Below, piece by piece: positions 23,874 to 36,200 of a DNA stretch of 64,000 nt (positions are counted from its first letter, which is position 1; every line of letters begins with the position of its first letter). The stretch comes from Formicarius rufipectus (Eukaryota; Chordata; Aves; Passeriformes; Formicariidae). The position numbers and the translations under genes are program-made. The notes beneath the pieces are model-generated. The model did no database searches and was not told where the DNA came from. It worked only from the letters and a program-made list of their open reading frames with translations. The stretch spans positions 817,854-881,853 of the forward strand of contig VXAU01002492.1 of assembly GCA_013399695.1 (NCBI GenBank), in the 5' to 3' direction.

Positions 23874-26435
23874 TTTAAATACCAGTATGAATAATTGCTT
23901 TCCCAATTTTGTAAAACAATATCTGGTATTTCAGAGATGCTCTGATGGAAACTTTCTATTTCTTTCTTACTGGAAATCAGAGATGTTTTCATTTGGCAAA
24001 GCTGTTCTTTTCACTGGAATGGATTCAAATTCTCCCAAGTGGTGCCTGAGCTCTGGATGCAAACGCGTGTGGAAAGCTCAGGAGAGAACTCAGCTGGAAG
24101 TGTTGCACCCCTTTTGTAGCTCCAGCTAGAAATTCCCACCGGGTCACAGCCACACCTTGCTCAGAACACAAACTGTGCCACTCGTGCCTCTTCACCCGCC
24201 TGCCACTGGATCTTCTGGTTGCAGCACAATTCCACATGGGAGGAATCCTATCAGGATTTGAGTCTCCTTGCCCAGCTAAGCACTAGCCAATAATTAGTGG
24301 GGGTAATTTTACCAGGGAAGCAGAAGATAGCTGTGCATCCCTTGAATCTTATTTATAATACACTATTTGTGTTCTTTGTACTCACTCTGGAGAGTCAGCA
24401 TAAAAATTGGGTTATTTATACAAACCTGCCCTGAAGGAAGAACATTTGAAGAGGCTGTTGCATTGCTCTGTCGCAGCAGTCCTTCTTTGTCACTTCTCCT
24501 TAATTTTGGGGAGTTAATTGTAACCAATCCAGCCTAGATATGAGAGAGACAAGAATCTGGACTGAGTATTTCTAAACTTAGGTTTCTCTTGCATATTGGA
24601 GTTTTTTGTCTCCCAAAAAAGCCTCTCAGTGTATACCCTTGTATTAAATTTCATATATAGACCGAGCTATTTCTGTGTAAATATATCTGGTTGGTCTGTT
24701 GCATAAGTGTGATTTTCACACCGATTGTGCATCTCGTTTTCTCACAAAGGCAACTGAGAGAGGAGAAAGGATGTCCTGGAAATTAAAGAATTGGTTTGAA
24801 ACTTGAGGGAGCTGAACACTAATCTCAGCCTGGCTAAAACTTTCCATGGAGCAGGAAGTCACATCAGGGCTGCTGTGCCACCACTGCAGGTTTGTCAGCC
24901 TGTTCTTGTTCTTTTTCCCCTGTGACTCACAGGATAATTTTTAGCTGACAATTTCCAGCTGCCTTTGCAAACCCTTTGTACCAACTTGTGCTTTCAATAA
25001 AAGCCTTCCCGTGCCACAACTTCTCATTTATACATATACACACCTACTCTCCTTGCAGATTTTCACAGTGATAGAGTCACCGCAATAAGAAATTATCAAA
25101 ATTATTCTTCATGCCTTGTGAGCACTAATAGAGACGAGCTCCTTTTAGCATCTGCTCCATGGTGATGCCAGAGTATAAGGAATGTAGTGCCTGTGTAGGC
25201 TGGCATTTTATACAATTTACATCCAATTGCTGACAATGTTTCTCACCTCTTGGGCAAACATTATCAGGAATCCAGCGTGCTTTTCCTGCAGACAAGGTCA
25301 TTGATGAGAACTGAACAGAACTTCTGTCAGCCCCTGAATCCATGTAACAGTTTTGACTAGTTGTTTTATAACATGCTGCTTTGCCACACAACAAGACAAC
25401 TCCTTTGCCAACTAGGAGAGAGCCTAACAGTTGTTACCTTTCAACAACTCTTCATTTCTGATCAAAAGCTAAGGAGGTAATTTTTTGAAATCTGTTAATC
25501 TGAAGAAGCTTAGCTGCTAATAGTTCCCAGAATCCTTTCCATGTGTATGCCATGTTCAGTCTTTGCAATGATCAAAAGGGAGGGAACTCTGCTGATCAAA
25601 AATAAAGGAACGTGTTATTTTGACACTTCCAGATAAACTTTGATGAGAATTCAGGAATTGCACAACACCCTACAAGAATTCAGGAAGTCTGTTAAAGAAT
25701 GCAAACCTTTCACCTTGTGAAACATCCATGGGGAGAGAGGGCTTGGCATTCTTCAGGAGGAGAATGGGATTTCGGTGCAGTTATGTTGTATATGGATATG
25801 TTGTATAGCCAGACAGTGCACAAGAAAAATATTTAATGTTTACACTTAATGCAAAAAAAAAAAAAAGATAGAAATGTGAATCTTGCCTCTGGTAAATAGT
25901 AGCTCTTGACAGAATAAATTTCCCAGTCACAGAGTTCATGTATGCCTTTTAATTTTTGGTAGGCAGCGAGGTAGATTGAAATAATCACTGCAGAATGGCT
26001 ACTTGTTTGCAGGAAAGGGGATTTCTCTTCAGCCACCTCAAGAGGAGCAGTAGGTCTGTGCCTGCTGTAGCTGGAATTTGTTCAGTGCTGCATAAGCCAA
26101 AGACATCCTTAGTAACACCCCTGCTCACACAGCCCTTTGCAGGGAGCTTTTTCTGCTGCTACCTACACAGCCCTACCACAAACACTACTCTACACTTACA
26201 TGGTTCTGTTCATACACAACGCAGGGGATATTAAATTCATTTTTTTTAATTCCCACAAACCTATTAGGAATATCTGACAGAAAATGCCTGTGTGAAAAAG
26301 GCCTGTGACATTCCAGTATATGAGGAAACTGGCCCTGACCTTTCCCTTTGCATTGGTCGATCAAGGTGAAGAGCAGCTCCATTAATACCAGATCTCCCAC
26401 AGATACTGTATATGATCCTGGGGAGTTTCTATGCT
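23874..26435. other. Unique non-coding DNA, no gene seen
   Basis: No supported gene. At 24.8-25.0 kb the sequence is of mixed composition and includes an AATAAA hexamer, without other signs of a transcript end. An A-run lies at 25852-25866. Frames are all under 90 codons. Confidence 0.55.
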
Positions 26436-26483
26436 AAAAAAAAACAAAACAAAAACAAAAACAAACAACAAAAACAAACAAAC
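26436..26483. repeat. A-rich (CAAAA)n low-complexity tract
   Basis: Runs of A interrupted by single C (CAAAAC, CAAACAAC, CAAACAAAC). This is the complementary type to the T/G tracts elsewhere in the window. Confidence 0.88.
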
Positions 26484-27284
26484 AGTTAATTTGGTCAAAT
26501 TTCTGAAGTTAGCCTGGCACCAGCAGACATTGGCTTCTGTTCACCTTTGGATTTATTTATCTGTCCTGGAGGAGAGAATGAAGGTCTCTCACAACATGAT
26601 GATTACTATCAAGGTTTGGTGGTGGACCTTTAGCTTCTAATCACTGGAGGGGGTTGTTCTCATTTGTTCTGGTAGATATATGGATCTGACAGAGCACAGA
26701 AAGGGTTTTTCCTTTTCAGTGTATTCTTTTTTCCAGATCAGCAAGCAGAACTGGTAAAATGTTTATGTCAGAGTTTGTATTTCTAGGAAACTACATGTGT
26801 GGGCTGATCAGAGCTGTTCATAAAATTACAGCTATTTCATACATTCATTTCTGAAAAGATATTAAAAAAAATAAAAAAAATCACTTATGCTTTCTTCTTT
26901 ATGCTTGAATCATCTATCACTTACTTCATCATGAAAACTCTTCTAAACTGTCCTCATTTCTGCTCTTAGGAACTGCTGTTGTGGATATTTTGCTAACATC
27001 CAGCAGAGCTACACTCAGGAGTGACTGCAGAGCTGTGTGTAATTTTGCCTCTAGTAGCTCAGCACTATCATGTTCTCTCCTGCCTCTTGTCCCTCTGCTC
27101 CTTCCCATCCTGTAATCACATTCTCTTGATTTTCAGCTCGGTGTGCCTGCAACTACCCTTCTGATCTCGTATGCAGGCACCCTCTCTCTGCCTTTGAATT
27201 CTTTGCTGAAACATTTCTTCAGACAATTATTTCTACCCTTTATTTATAATCAGTGATCTCTCCTGAACTGTTGCCTCTTGTCTT
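26484..27284. other. Non-coding DNA, no gene seen
   Basis: No supported feature in this mixed-composition stretch. A short A-rich run lies near 26863-26880. Confidence 0.55.
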
Positions 27285-27385
27285 GTCTTGTTTTTATCTC
27301 GTATCAGATTATAAGATCTTTGAGAAAGCGAATATGTCTTGCTATGTCTTTGTAAAACGCTTTATAAACTTGCAGTGACAGCCAC
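27285..27385 (+). mobile_element. Possible ancient amniote LINE/SINE tail
   Basis: The order 'AGATTATAAGATCTTTGAG', then about 20 bases, then 'TATGTCTTTGTAAAACGC' resembles the 3' tail of old amniote repeats (L3/CR1-like or MIR type), whose tails carry 'GATTGTAAGCTCTTTGAGG' followed by 'TTTGTAAAGCGC'. The copy is short and diverged. This is a recognition call without alignment, so the family stays open. Confidence 0.35.
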
Positions 27386-28647
27386 GATAATTCATGGTGT
27401 ATTTCCACTCAGATCAAGGAATCCCTGCTTACTGATTCTGGGCAGCATGCACTCCCACAGGCTAGTGAATTCAGGTTTATCAGGACAGTAGACTATCCTG
27501 ATAATTAGAATTTGCTCCTGTGATCATCAGAAGAGGTGTGACTCCTCCCTGCATTAATTCACTGACGTTCCTCCTGACCTGAATACGTCTGTCAGAGGCA
27601 CTGATTCAACAGGGCGGTGCTGGGGGAAGAAGACAAGAGGAAAGAGAGGAGGCTACTGCCTTTGCATGATTGTTAACTTGCCTTTTCTTTTTTCTTTTTT
27701 TTTTTTCTTTTTTCCTCCCTGCTTTTTCATTGTACTTGAAAAATAATTCCTGTCAGATGTTTGAAAGGCAAGGCTGAAGCTCTTGCCTTCCATCTCCAGC
27801 TCTGTGGTGAGGGAGCTGCATGGAAGCAACCAGAACTTCCTCCTAAGGCATCATTTTCTTTACAAAAATGCAGAAAAGCCAGTTGTTCTCTGAGAATGAA
27901 AAGCTGAAGAGATATCCTGCTGTACAGTTTTAATGGCTGTATATGCTGCTTGGTTTATATTATTTATCAGAAATTCCAACCTCATGCAAAGACTTTTCTT
28001 TGCCTTGCCAGAGCGCATTCAAGTCACAATTTCACTACAGTTCCAAAGAGGGAGTCTAATAAATTACAATAAAACATTATATTGTACCTTCAAGTTGTCA
28101 GTGACTGAATGTTTAAATTGCAGAAACAGCAAGTGATATTTTTCTTAGTGGAAAACAATGGAATTTTTCTCCCCAGTATTGCAGTGTGAGGTTTATAGCA
28201 AATCACGGGACACAGTCAGTACTATAAATATAATCTGCTAGTAATACATATTACAGTCCTCATTAAACTTTTAAGAATAGCTACAATATTTGCTGTGGAA
28301 ACAGCTCTCTCCCCTCTACCAGTTTCATCTTCTATCCATCAGCAGAAAACTGAGCTGACTCTCTTCATAAAATGACTTTACTCCTTCCCCTCTCCCTCCC
28401 TTGTCACCATTCTGTTTGTTGTTCCAAAATGGAGCTGGGTCACTAATTTAAGAAGCTCTGCATGTTTTACTGATTGGCAAAGGGCTTTGTACAGTGCAAC
28501 AGGGACAAAGGTACCTTCTCAGCCACATTTGGCCCAATGGAAACTCATATCAAGTATTTCCTTGCAAACCCATTAGTAGTGATTTGCAATAGTCCAATTT
28601 AGAGGTCACTTAAGCATGAAAACAGTGTACAAGAAAGTGTATAATGA
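27386..28647. other. Non-coding DNA, no gene seen
   Basis: No supported gene. A T/C-rich tract occurs at about 27680-27720. Confidence 0.55.
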
Positions 28648-28706
28648 AACAATATCAGTAATAGCATATTTAAATGAACAATATCAGTAATAGCATACTT
28701 TAAATG
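28648..28706. repeat. 29-bp tandem duplication
   Basis: Two adjacent copies (28648-28676 and 28677-28706) share AACAATATCAGTAATAGCAT and then ..TTTAAATG. The second copy carries one extra base (CATACTTT against CATATTT). It is a recent local duplication in otherwise unique sequence. Confidence 0.93.
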
Positions 28707-31700
28707 TTTCATTAAGTCTGAATTGTTCTGTTGTAGCACTGCTGTGAAATAGCTGCTACTCTCTCCAAGATTTCTTTTATATCCATATTATTGAGGCACA
28801 GAAACCAAAAGATGATAAAAGTCAAAATATTTTTATTAATCATGTGTTTTAGAACATTTGTATACTGGATGACTTGTTTTATGTCTTTATATAGTCCATA
28901 ATCCTAGATTAGATCCAATTAATATAAATTCAGTGTCTTTTTTATGGAGGCAGTGTGAAGCTGAACATTTTGTAGTCTTGCATATTAAATTAAAACAATT
29001 AAAATACTTCTTTATCTCTTTCAGAAAACTATTATCCCAGCAACATAGATTTTCAGTGTCCTGATCTGAAGGCATGAAATAAACAAAAAAAATCCCACTG
29101 TAATGTATCTATTAATTTTTTTCTTGCTGAGCAAAGCTGTCCAATATACTGGGGCTGTGCTTACAGCATTACTGAGTGGCACCAGGTCAGTCATTGCCTG
29201 GAGAAATCTTGGGAGTGGAACATGATGAAGACTTAATCTTCATTATTCTTCAGTTAAGGATCTGCTCTCCTTAATGCACACATGGTGGTGGAAGTGGGTG
29301 TTGATTTGGGACAGTTCTTCCAAACTGATTACAAGGAGGCCTTCAGATCTTTCCCCCTTGTCTTTAGCTGAAATGAGCTAGTAAGAAAGCACTCAGCCCA
29401 GAGTTAAAACCAAAATATTCTTGACCTGGGTGGCACACCTTTGTTTACAACAATGACCAAGTAAAGAGCATAGTAGCTGGATTTAATTGTTGAACAGCAT
29501 AAACTGCTCTAATTCCATAAATACTCTATAGCCATGTAGACCAGCTGAGGATCTGGTCTAATAAGTCTTGCATTCTGCAAACAGAGTGTTATTCGCTAAC
29601 TGTAGTACTGAGACATGGTCTGAAATTGTGTGGGTGGCTGTTTTGGCTTTTCCCCCATTTTCTCCAGCAAAGTCCAGTGCAACAAAACCCCTGAAAACTA
29701 ATTTGGCTTTTGGAAGCTTCTGAAAACTGGAATGGATCTGGCTGAAAACTGCTTCAAAGGAAAAACAGCTGTCCAAAGCTCTGGACTACACATATTTCTA
29801 TTCTAATCTAAGTAACAAATGCAAGGTGGCTGAGAAGATGTGCCCTCTCAGAACTGCCAGAGAGGCTGAACCTTGTCTTGGCTACCTGGGCTAGCTCTAC
29901 ACCCACAGTGGTGCTTGTGTGGCTCCTCACCATCTGAGTTCCCAGCTGAAGTCAGTGGTGGCTCAGGCAGTTCTGTCCTCACTCCCTCATGAGACGACAC
30001 AGCTTTATAAGGAGAACAGAAACCTACACGAAGTAATGGAGATTTTACTGTATCACCTAATAAAAAATGTGTGTTACTGTGCTGTCAGTTTACCCTTTGC
30101 TGACTCCAGATTCCACATCAGCAGATCAATTTTGCTTTCAGCTTCCAGGACAGAGTAATCTCATAAGCACTGTCTCGACTGCACAACAAGTGCATGTTGA
30201 GCTTCCTTGTCTTCTGATCGCCTGTTGCAGGTAATCAATCAATTCAATCTGTTTGAATTGCCCTGATTTTATTGAGGTCTGGAGCTCTGCATTTCCTTCC
30301 TGAGGAAAGCACAGGGATGAAATGCCAGGAGGTTTGTGTGTGAAGTCCGAATGTTCCAGCTCAGCCTTTAGTCTCACGAGTTAGAGGCAAATGTACTAGG
30401 TCTTTGCTTCTTATATAGTCAATTAAGATATAAAATACTAGCATGGTTCCAGTAAGAAAAAGAAATAATTAAATCAACTGATGCCTATAAATATACATTT
30501 CAACCCTCATTTCAGACTGTAAAACTCATTTTGCCCATATATCAGTACTTGTGTGAAATATGAGTTTTTTAGGGGCTCTAATTCAAATAGGAACATCGCC
30601 CACCCAGCGTCTTCAGTTTTTGAAGAATTAACTTTTGTGATTATGTGGTTGAAATGTAAAGTGAAAAAAACATTCATATGGATATTTCTTGTGGGTTTTA
30701 GCCCACAACATTTACTGGCATTGGATGAAATTGAAAGTATCAAACGATATAGCATTTTGGAGCTGTTTGCTTCATTGAACATATCTTGTACAATTCTGAC
30801 AAACAAGGTTTAAAAAAGCAATATTGAAAATGTAAAACATCTCTGCTCTTATTCACGCCTAATTATACAACCTGCTCATTGCACTCAGTATCTCAAAGGA
30901 CCATGGATATTATTGGTGATTTTTCATCACCCCCTTGACAGTGTCATGGCATTACTGCAGAAAATTCAACCTTCAGCTTACACCTCTTGAAACTGTGTGC
31001 TGGTTAGAATCAGTCTAATGGACCTGTTTATGACACAACAATTCCTTTCCATTTGGGCTGCATCTGCTCAACTTATCAAATATTTTTTTGAGGACTTCGT
31101 GCTTTATGTGGCTTAGTCCCCAGGAGCAGAAGCACAGAACAGCACTGCCAGCCAGCTGAAGATTACTGTAGGGAGATACTAAAAAAATAGGATGCTTTTC
31201 TCTTCTGAGGGTGAAAGGAAATAATGTCAGTGATGGGCTGGAAGAAGATGGATATATTTGTAAACTGTGACAATAAAAGTTAACGTTGTAGCAGGGATAA
31301 ATCAAGCATTCAAGCAGCAACCCTGGCAAATACACACTCGAGCAGTACTGCACCAGAAGAGTGCACTTTCATATGACAACATCCAGTGCCAAATTTAGAG
31401 GCTAAGGATCCTTTTGTTCCACCTGCCTGTATGAGACTAAAATATAATATTTATTGCTTATATTGAACTGCTTCTATACATCTCCAGTAGGAAACTTCCT
31501 AATCCCCTATTTTAAATAATATATTGTCTAAGGAGGCACCACAGAGGTCGAAGGCATGATATGAATATGATATGAATATGTATACCTCAGAAACTGATAA
31601 ATCAAGTTAATGTTTTGAGGGAAGTTGGCAAAAAATAAGCACCCCAGACTATAGCTAAAATAAACCTTGTGGGTTTTTTTGTAGATTATCTGTTTTTTGT

Positions 31701-31719
31701 AACCAGAAAGTTTGTTTGG
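28707..31719. other. Unique AT-rich non-coding DNA, no gene seen
   Basis: No supported gene. The longest frames (about 112 codons at 31015-31353 minus, 99 codons at 30507-30806 minus) have no family features. A small 11-bp repeat (ATGATATGAAT twice) lies near 31557-31580. Confidence 0.55.
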
Positions 31720-32497
31720 GTGAAGTATGCTGGTTTAAAGGTAAACCTGCAGGAGAAATGAACCCACCTCAGAAAGAGATTGCAAGCCAGAATAACATTT
31801 TAATAAAAAGATCGTTGATACATACATGATAAATACACTTATACAGGAGGAAAATCCCTTTGACACACAAGACCGGATGTGTAGCCCAGCCCAGTGGGGC
31901 AAAAGCAGGATGGAGCTCACCCACCCCTGTGCTGAGCACCACGTGGGCCCCCTGAGTTCAAAGTAAAAGGAAAGAAGGAACCTGCTGGTGAAGATGATGA
32001 TCAGTCTGGTAAGGAGTGGCAGTCCCAGTCCTGTTGAGGCTCTGCTCCTCCTCTGGATCTGATAAGGTATACCAGAAGTCCCCAAACTCCAAGCTTATAT
32101 ATGCACAGTTTCAGGTGGGAATGCTCAGCACCTCCCCCAGGGTGAGGAGTCTCACAATGGGTGATTTCTCTGTGAATCATGGAATATTTTTGGCATCCCT
32201 GATGGCCCCTGAGCAGACATGACCCCTCAGGTGGGTGTGAAGGTGCTGATGGCTCTCTGAAGGGAAATTCTCACCCCTGAGTCATAGGTGTGAAGACAGG
32301 AAAACTTCCTTATCACACAAGAATTCCCAAACCCCTCCCTGTACCCTGAGGGGTGGGGTGTGTCCTGGGCAGCTGCTGCCAATGGTCCATCATGAACAGT
32401 CCCTGAGAAATGACACAGAGGGTGTCGAATGCACAGGCCTGACCACACCCACACAGTGACAAACTGGTCCTGGCCACTATAACCAGGACAGTGAAGT
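31720..32497 (-). mobile_element. Solo LTR of an endogenous retrovirus (inverted partner of the 43.9 kb copy), with TSD
   Basis: The long terminal repeat runs from about 32490 to 31727 on the minus strand. It starts with TGTCCTGGTT and ends in ..AAACCAGCA(T). A 7-base direct repeat (GTGAAGT) flanks it at 31720-31726 and 32491-32497, with one extra base at the left junction, as expected of a decayed target-site duplication. In element orientation there is a TATA-like TATATAAG at about 32094-32101 and a poly(A) signal ATTAAA at 31799-31804. No gag, pol or env sequence is attached, so it is a solo LTR left by recombination between two LTRs. The 116- and 194-codon open frames here are shadows. 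It looks ERVL- or ERV1-like; the subfamily is unresolved. Confidence 0.85.
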
Positions 32498-33023
32498 CTG
32501 AAGATGGTGTGCAACTTTCTGAGAGCACCTGCCTTGGCGGTCCCAGAGCTCCCAGGCATGTCTCCAGGGTGTCTGCTCAGCCCAGCAATACAGGAAGTCA
32601 GAAAATTCTGAGAGCAAGCGTTGCCTTTTCCTGTCCCTGTTTCACAGATGGTTCTGCCCCTCCTGCTGCACCCCCAGTGCTCCGGGCTCTGTGTCCATCC
32701 CCAGCCCGGCTGTGTTTTCCAGGGACAGCGGACGTGGTGCTCGGACACCTGCACAGCACGAGAGGGGAAATGCCGCACATAAAGATGTCTTGAGTGTTTT
32801 AAGTGAGGCAATGGCTTTTACTGGAGGCTGGAAGGAGAGGAATGAAGTTCAAGCCTCAGCCCACTGTGGTCACTACACAAGCACACAGTTCATGACGCAA
32901 TTTCTAACACAGCAGCAGATTGATTCCCAAGGGCAGAATAGGTTTTGCCTTTTTCTCCCTAACATCACACCTTTTCCTTATCACTTTTTATGGCTCCTGC
33001 TCTGCTACTGTATAGTTACAAAA
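32498..33023. other. GC-richer non-coding DNA, unrecognised
   Basis: About 300 bases (32.5-32.8 kb) next to the LTR are GC-richer than surrounding DNA and carry overlapping frames on both strands, none with family features. It could be an older repeat into which the LTR inserted, but I cannot identify one. Confidence 0.45.
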
Positions 33024-33136
33024 TCCCTTCCTTCCTTCCTTCCTTCCTTCCTTCCTTCCTTCCTTCCTTCCATCCCTTCCTTCCCTTCCTTCCCTTCCTT
33101 CCCTTCCTTCCCTTCCTTCCTTCCCTCCCTTCCTTC
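33024..33136. repeat. (TTCC)n polypyrimidine tract, left part
   Basis: Nearly pure TTCC and CCTTCC repeat with a few C insertions, running into an assembly gap. One strand is wholly pyrimidine for long stretches, the kind of sequence that can form triplex (H-DNA). Open frames rich in PSFL or GKE across it are artefacts. Confidence 0.95.
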
Positions 33137-33183
33137 NNNNNNNNNNNNNNNNNNNNNNNNNNNNNNNNNNNNNNNNNNNNNNN
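33137..33183. other. Assembly gap (47 N) inside the TTCC tract
   Basis: There are 47 undetermined bases between two parts of the same pyrimidine repeat. The real array length is unknown. Confidence 0.95.
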
Positions 33184-33285
33184 CCCTCCATCTTTTCCTT
33201 CCCTCCATTCCCTTCCTTCCCTTCCTTCCTCTTTTCCTTCCCTTCTTTCCTTTCCTTACTTTCATTTCTTTCCTTTCCTTTCTTT
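33184..33285. repeat. (TTCC/TTTCC)n polypyrimidine tract, right part
   Basis: The continuation of the TTCC tract after the gap, less regular, with TTTCC units and occasional purines toward the right end. Confidence 0.92.
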
Positions 33286-36200
33286 GTCACCTGCCATGCT
33301 GTGATCTGGTTCCCCCCTGAACAGTCTCCATGGGTGTCCTTACAAAGGACCTCACAAAGCCTTTGCAACTTGGCTGAGACTTCACACTCGAGGCCTTTCA
33401 CCTCGAAATGCTTGATCAGACTAAACAGCAATGAAGCAACACCTGCTAGATATGTATGGCCTGCCACTAATGATGGTGGGGAGCTATTATATGGAGGGTC
33501 CTCTCTCTGATGCCCTTGATACATATATGGCAGGAGTCATTTTCACTGCCAGCTTATCTTTACAGTGTCAGACTTTCAGCTTTAATAGGCTCATTAATCA
33601 TCTGTGTCACTCACTTCCCATTCCTTCCCTGAAGCTGCTCAGCAAAAGTTCTGCTGCTGCATTTTGCCAGTGCCTTGGTGTTTTGACAAGGGAATGTAAA
33701 TGCCACTGTCTGGCGGCTGCTGATCCAGGGAAAGGTTTAATTGGGTTCAATAAGCATCACAGTCTTTGGATGCTTATGAAGTGCAGTAATGTGCTTGCCT
33801 GAGAGATGGACCCAGGGGAAAGCAGGGTCTGTTTATCATTTGAATTTCCCTATTCTGAACATGCAGCACTGGGTCAGGCCTTGTCCTGGCCTGTCTGCTT
33901 GGGGTATTTCACCCTGAGCACCTTTCGTTTCCCTCTGAGTTAACTGCCTGCACTATTTCATCTCAGTTTGACTAGGCTCATATATGGTAGGGTCTGACTC
34001 TCTCAAGATTGATGCTCATGGATTTCTACCTTTAATTTTCATTTCTGTCTTCACATTTGACCTAATAAAAATATATTTACTGGTTCTCAGTTTTCTTTTC
34101 ACATTTGTAATCAATCATAGTTGATGTATTACTTATTCCTAAATCTACTACTACTGACTCACTTGGTGATGGAATCATATACTAACAGTCTTAGAGCAGG
34201 AATCGAATCAGCTGTGTTAACATTTCCAGCTTACCTCAATGAACATTTTTAGGGGATTTTAAGAATACCAACACTTTAATCTCTTTGTTGAACTATTTTA
34301 ATCTCATTCATCCTGTTTTACACCCTAGATACTTGCAATTCCACTGTTTTATTTTTTGGTTAATATTATATTGCATCTTTTTTTTTTTTAATTTGTGTCT
34401 TAAACTACCTTTGAGCTTCATGGTCACTTTTGTAATGCTCCTCCTAACCCTCTTAACTCTTAAGCAGAAAGCTTCAAAATAAAGAGAATATTGCATTGAA
34501 AAATGCCACACTAGAAATCATTGATTGATTTTATAGTATCAAGTCTCTTGAATTAGTGCCCACATATACTGAAATCTGAAGGAGGACTGAAGCTCCTTAA
34601 AATCAGGCTTTGCAGCATCCACATTTACTTACTGCCTCAGTTCACAAGCAGATCCTCACCTGGGCCACAGGATGACAGAAAACTTTGGGTGCTATCCAAG
34701 ACAGCCAAAACAAACTTCAGATACTCAGAGAGACCTCCCGGATAACCCGAGCACAGGGAGTCTATTAAAGGCTTTAGGGAGTTTCCCTAATCTATGTAGG
34801 ATCCAGAGACCAGAAATTGATCCTGAATAAAGATACTTGTATCTCTTTCCTTCCCTATATTCTTCCTCCCTTCCCAGAGGAGGGAATAGCAGGAGGAACC
34901 TTCCCACACACTTAGTTGCAAAAGCAGCCAGATAAACGTAGTGCTCACCCAAGAGAGGTCACCCAGGGTCCTGCCCTCAGCAGAGTGCCCCAGCTGCCAA
35001 CTGAGGCTACTCAGGGTACTGACAGCCTGTAAAAAGACTTATCTGGATAGAAAACACTTCAAAAATGCAGCAGTTTAAGGACAAATGAAATTAATATTAG
35101 AGCATTTCTTTGGAAGACAGAAATTCCCATTAAACTTCTGGTTAAGGCTGAACCTCGGGTGAACAAGAGAAGAGAACCAGAGCAGCCATAAACCATCCCA
35201 AGTAGCTCTTAGATCCTTGTACCGAACAAAGATCTAGGTCCTGCAAGTTCTGAGTTTAAGCTCTGATTGCAGTAAGAGAGAGAAAGCAGGAGAAAACCCT
35301 CAGAATTTTAGCTTAGCTAATCAATCTGTTCTAACTAGACAACCAGGCAATAAGCCTTTGCAAAACAACACCAATCTACTCCACTTAGTCTTGGGAAAAA
35401 AGCTGAATTCTGTGCTATATCAGCTCATTCATCTTCCACAGGATTTTTAATTCATGCCTTCTAAAGATGTCATTTGGTTCTGTCAAAAACATCCTAAACT
35501 CACTGCATTTTGAGTGGGTTGAAGTTTCTGCTGAAGCTGATGAATTTTTAAGCACTGCTCACTGTCTATCCTTGCATTCAAATAAGTGTTAGTAGCAGTG
35601 TAAAACTGAAGTGTCAAACACTTCTAAGCAGTGAATGCTTCATTTCAGCCATAAATATATGTTGTCAAAGGTCATTAACTTTCCTATTGTAATAGATTAG
35701 GCAGTTTTCCCTCTACTCTGGCAACTGACAACATCTTTTGAATCTCTGCGGGGCTCTGACGTCCTCATGGGAAGATTTAGGGAACTACTGAAGGACGAGG
35801 GTGGTCCACAGGCACTTCAATCTTCAGTCCAGGGTTTCCATATTTCATTTAAAAGCACGAGTTTTGCCACTATGAGATAGAAGAGCTGTGTTCTGCTATT
35901 TCTTGGTGTTCTCCAATTTTCAGACACTTAAAAACTCCCTTCCCACTTATCTCTCTTTTTGTGTCTGTTGACAGATTTAAGAACTATACTTTTTTCCTGA
36001 AAGTTCAGAGATAAGTGACTTTGTTCGGTGCCCAGAAGTCATCTCACCCTGGATGGGGGTTTGCTGAGGAAGCATTTGACAGAAGAGGCTCAAGGATAAA
36101 GCAAGATCCCTGAACAAGCAGGATAAATTTCCACAGATGAGTTAAAGAAAATAGAGGACACACACACAACACCACATTGATAAAGGACATTTCTAACAAA

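Noticed and set aside
23318..23992. 224-codon minus-strand open frame, the longest in the window
   Set aside because: It runs through a CR1 tail and the complement of the T/G tract, giving a K/Q/N/P-rich run. There is no domain, and the frame is an accident of stop-poor low-complexity DNA.
24980..25010. AATAAA hexamer as a gene's poly(A) site
   Set aside because: AATAAA is frequent by chance in AT-rich DNA and no exon or downstream GT-rich element could be tied to it.
28648..28706. CRISPR-like or other array from short direct repeats
   Set aside because: The copies are adjacent with no spacers, there are only two of them, and the genome is clearly vertebrate.
32227..32811. 194-codon minus-strand frame
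   Set aside because: It spans the U3 part of the solo LTR and adjoining GC-rich DNA, with no viral or host protein features.
32691..33320. 209-codon plus-strand frame and the 178-codon minus frame over it
   Set aside because: Both cross the TTCC repeat and an assembly gap; PSFL- and GKE-type runs are translations of the repeat.
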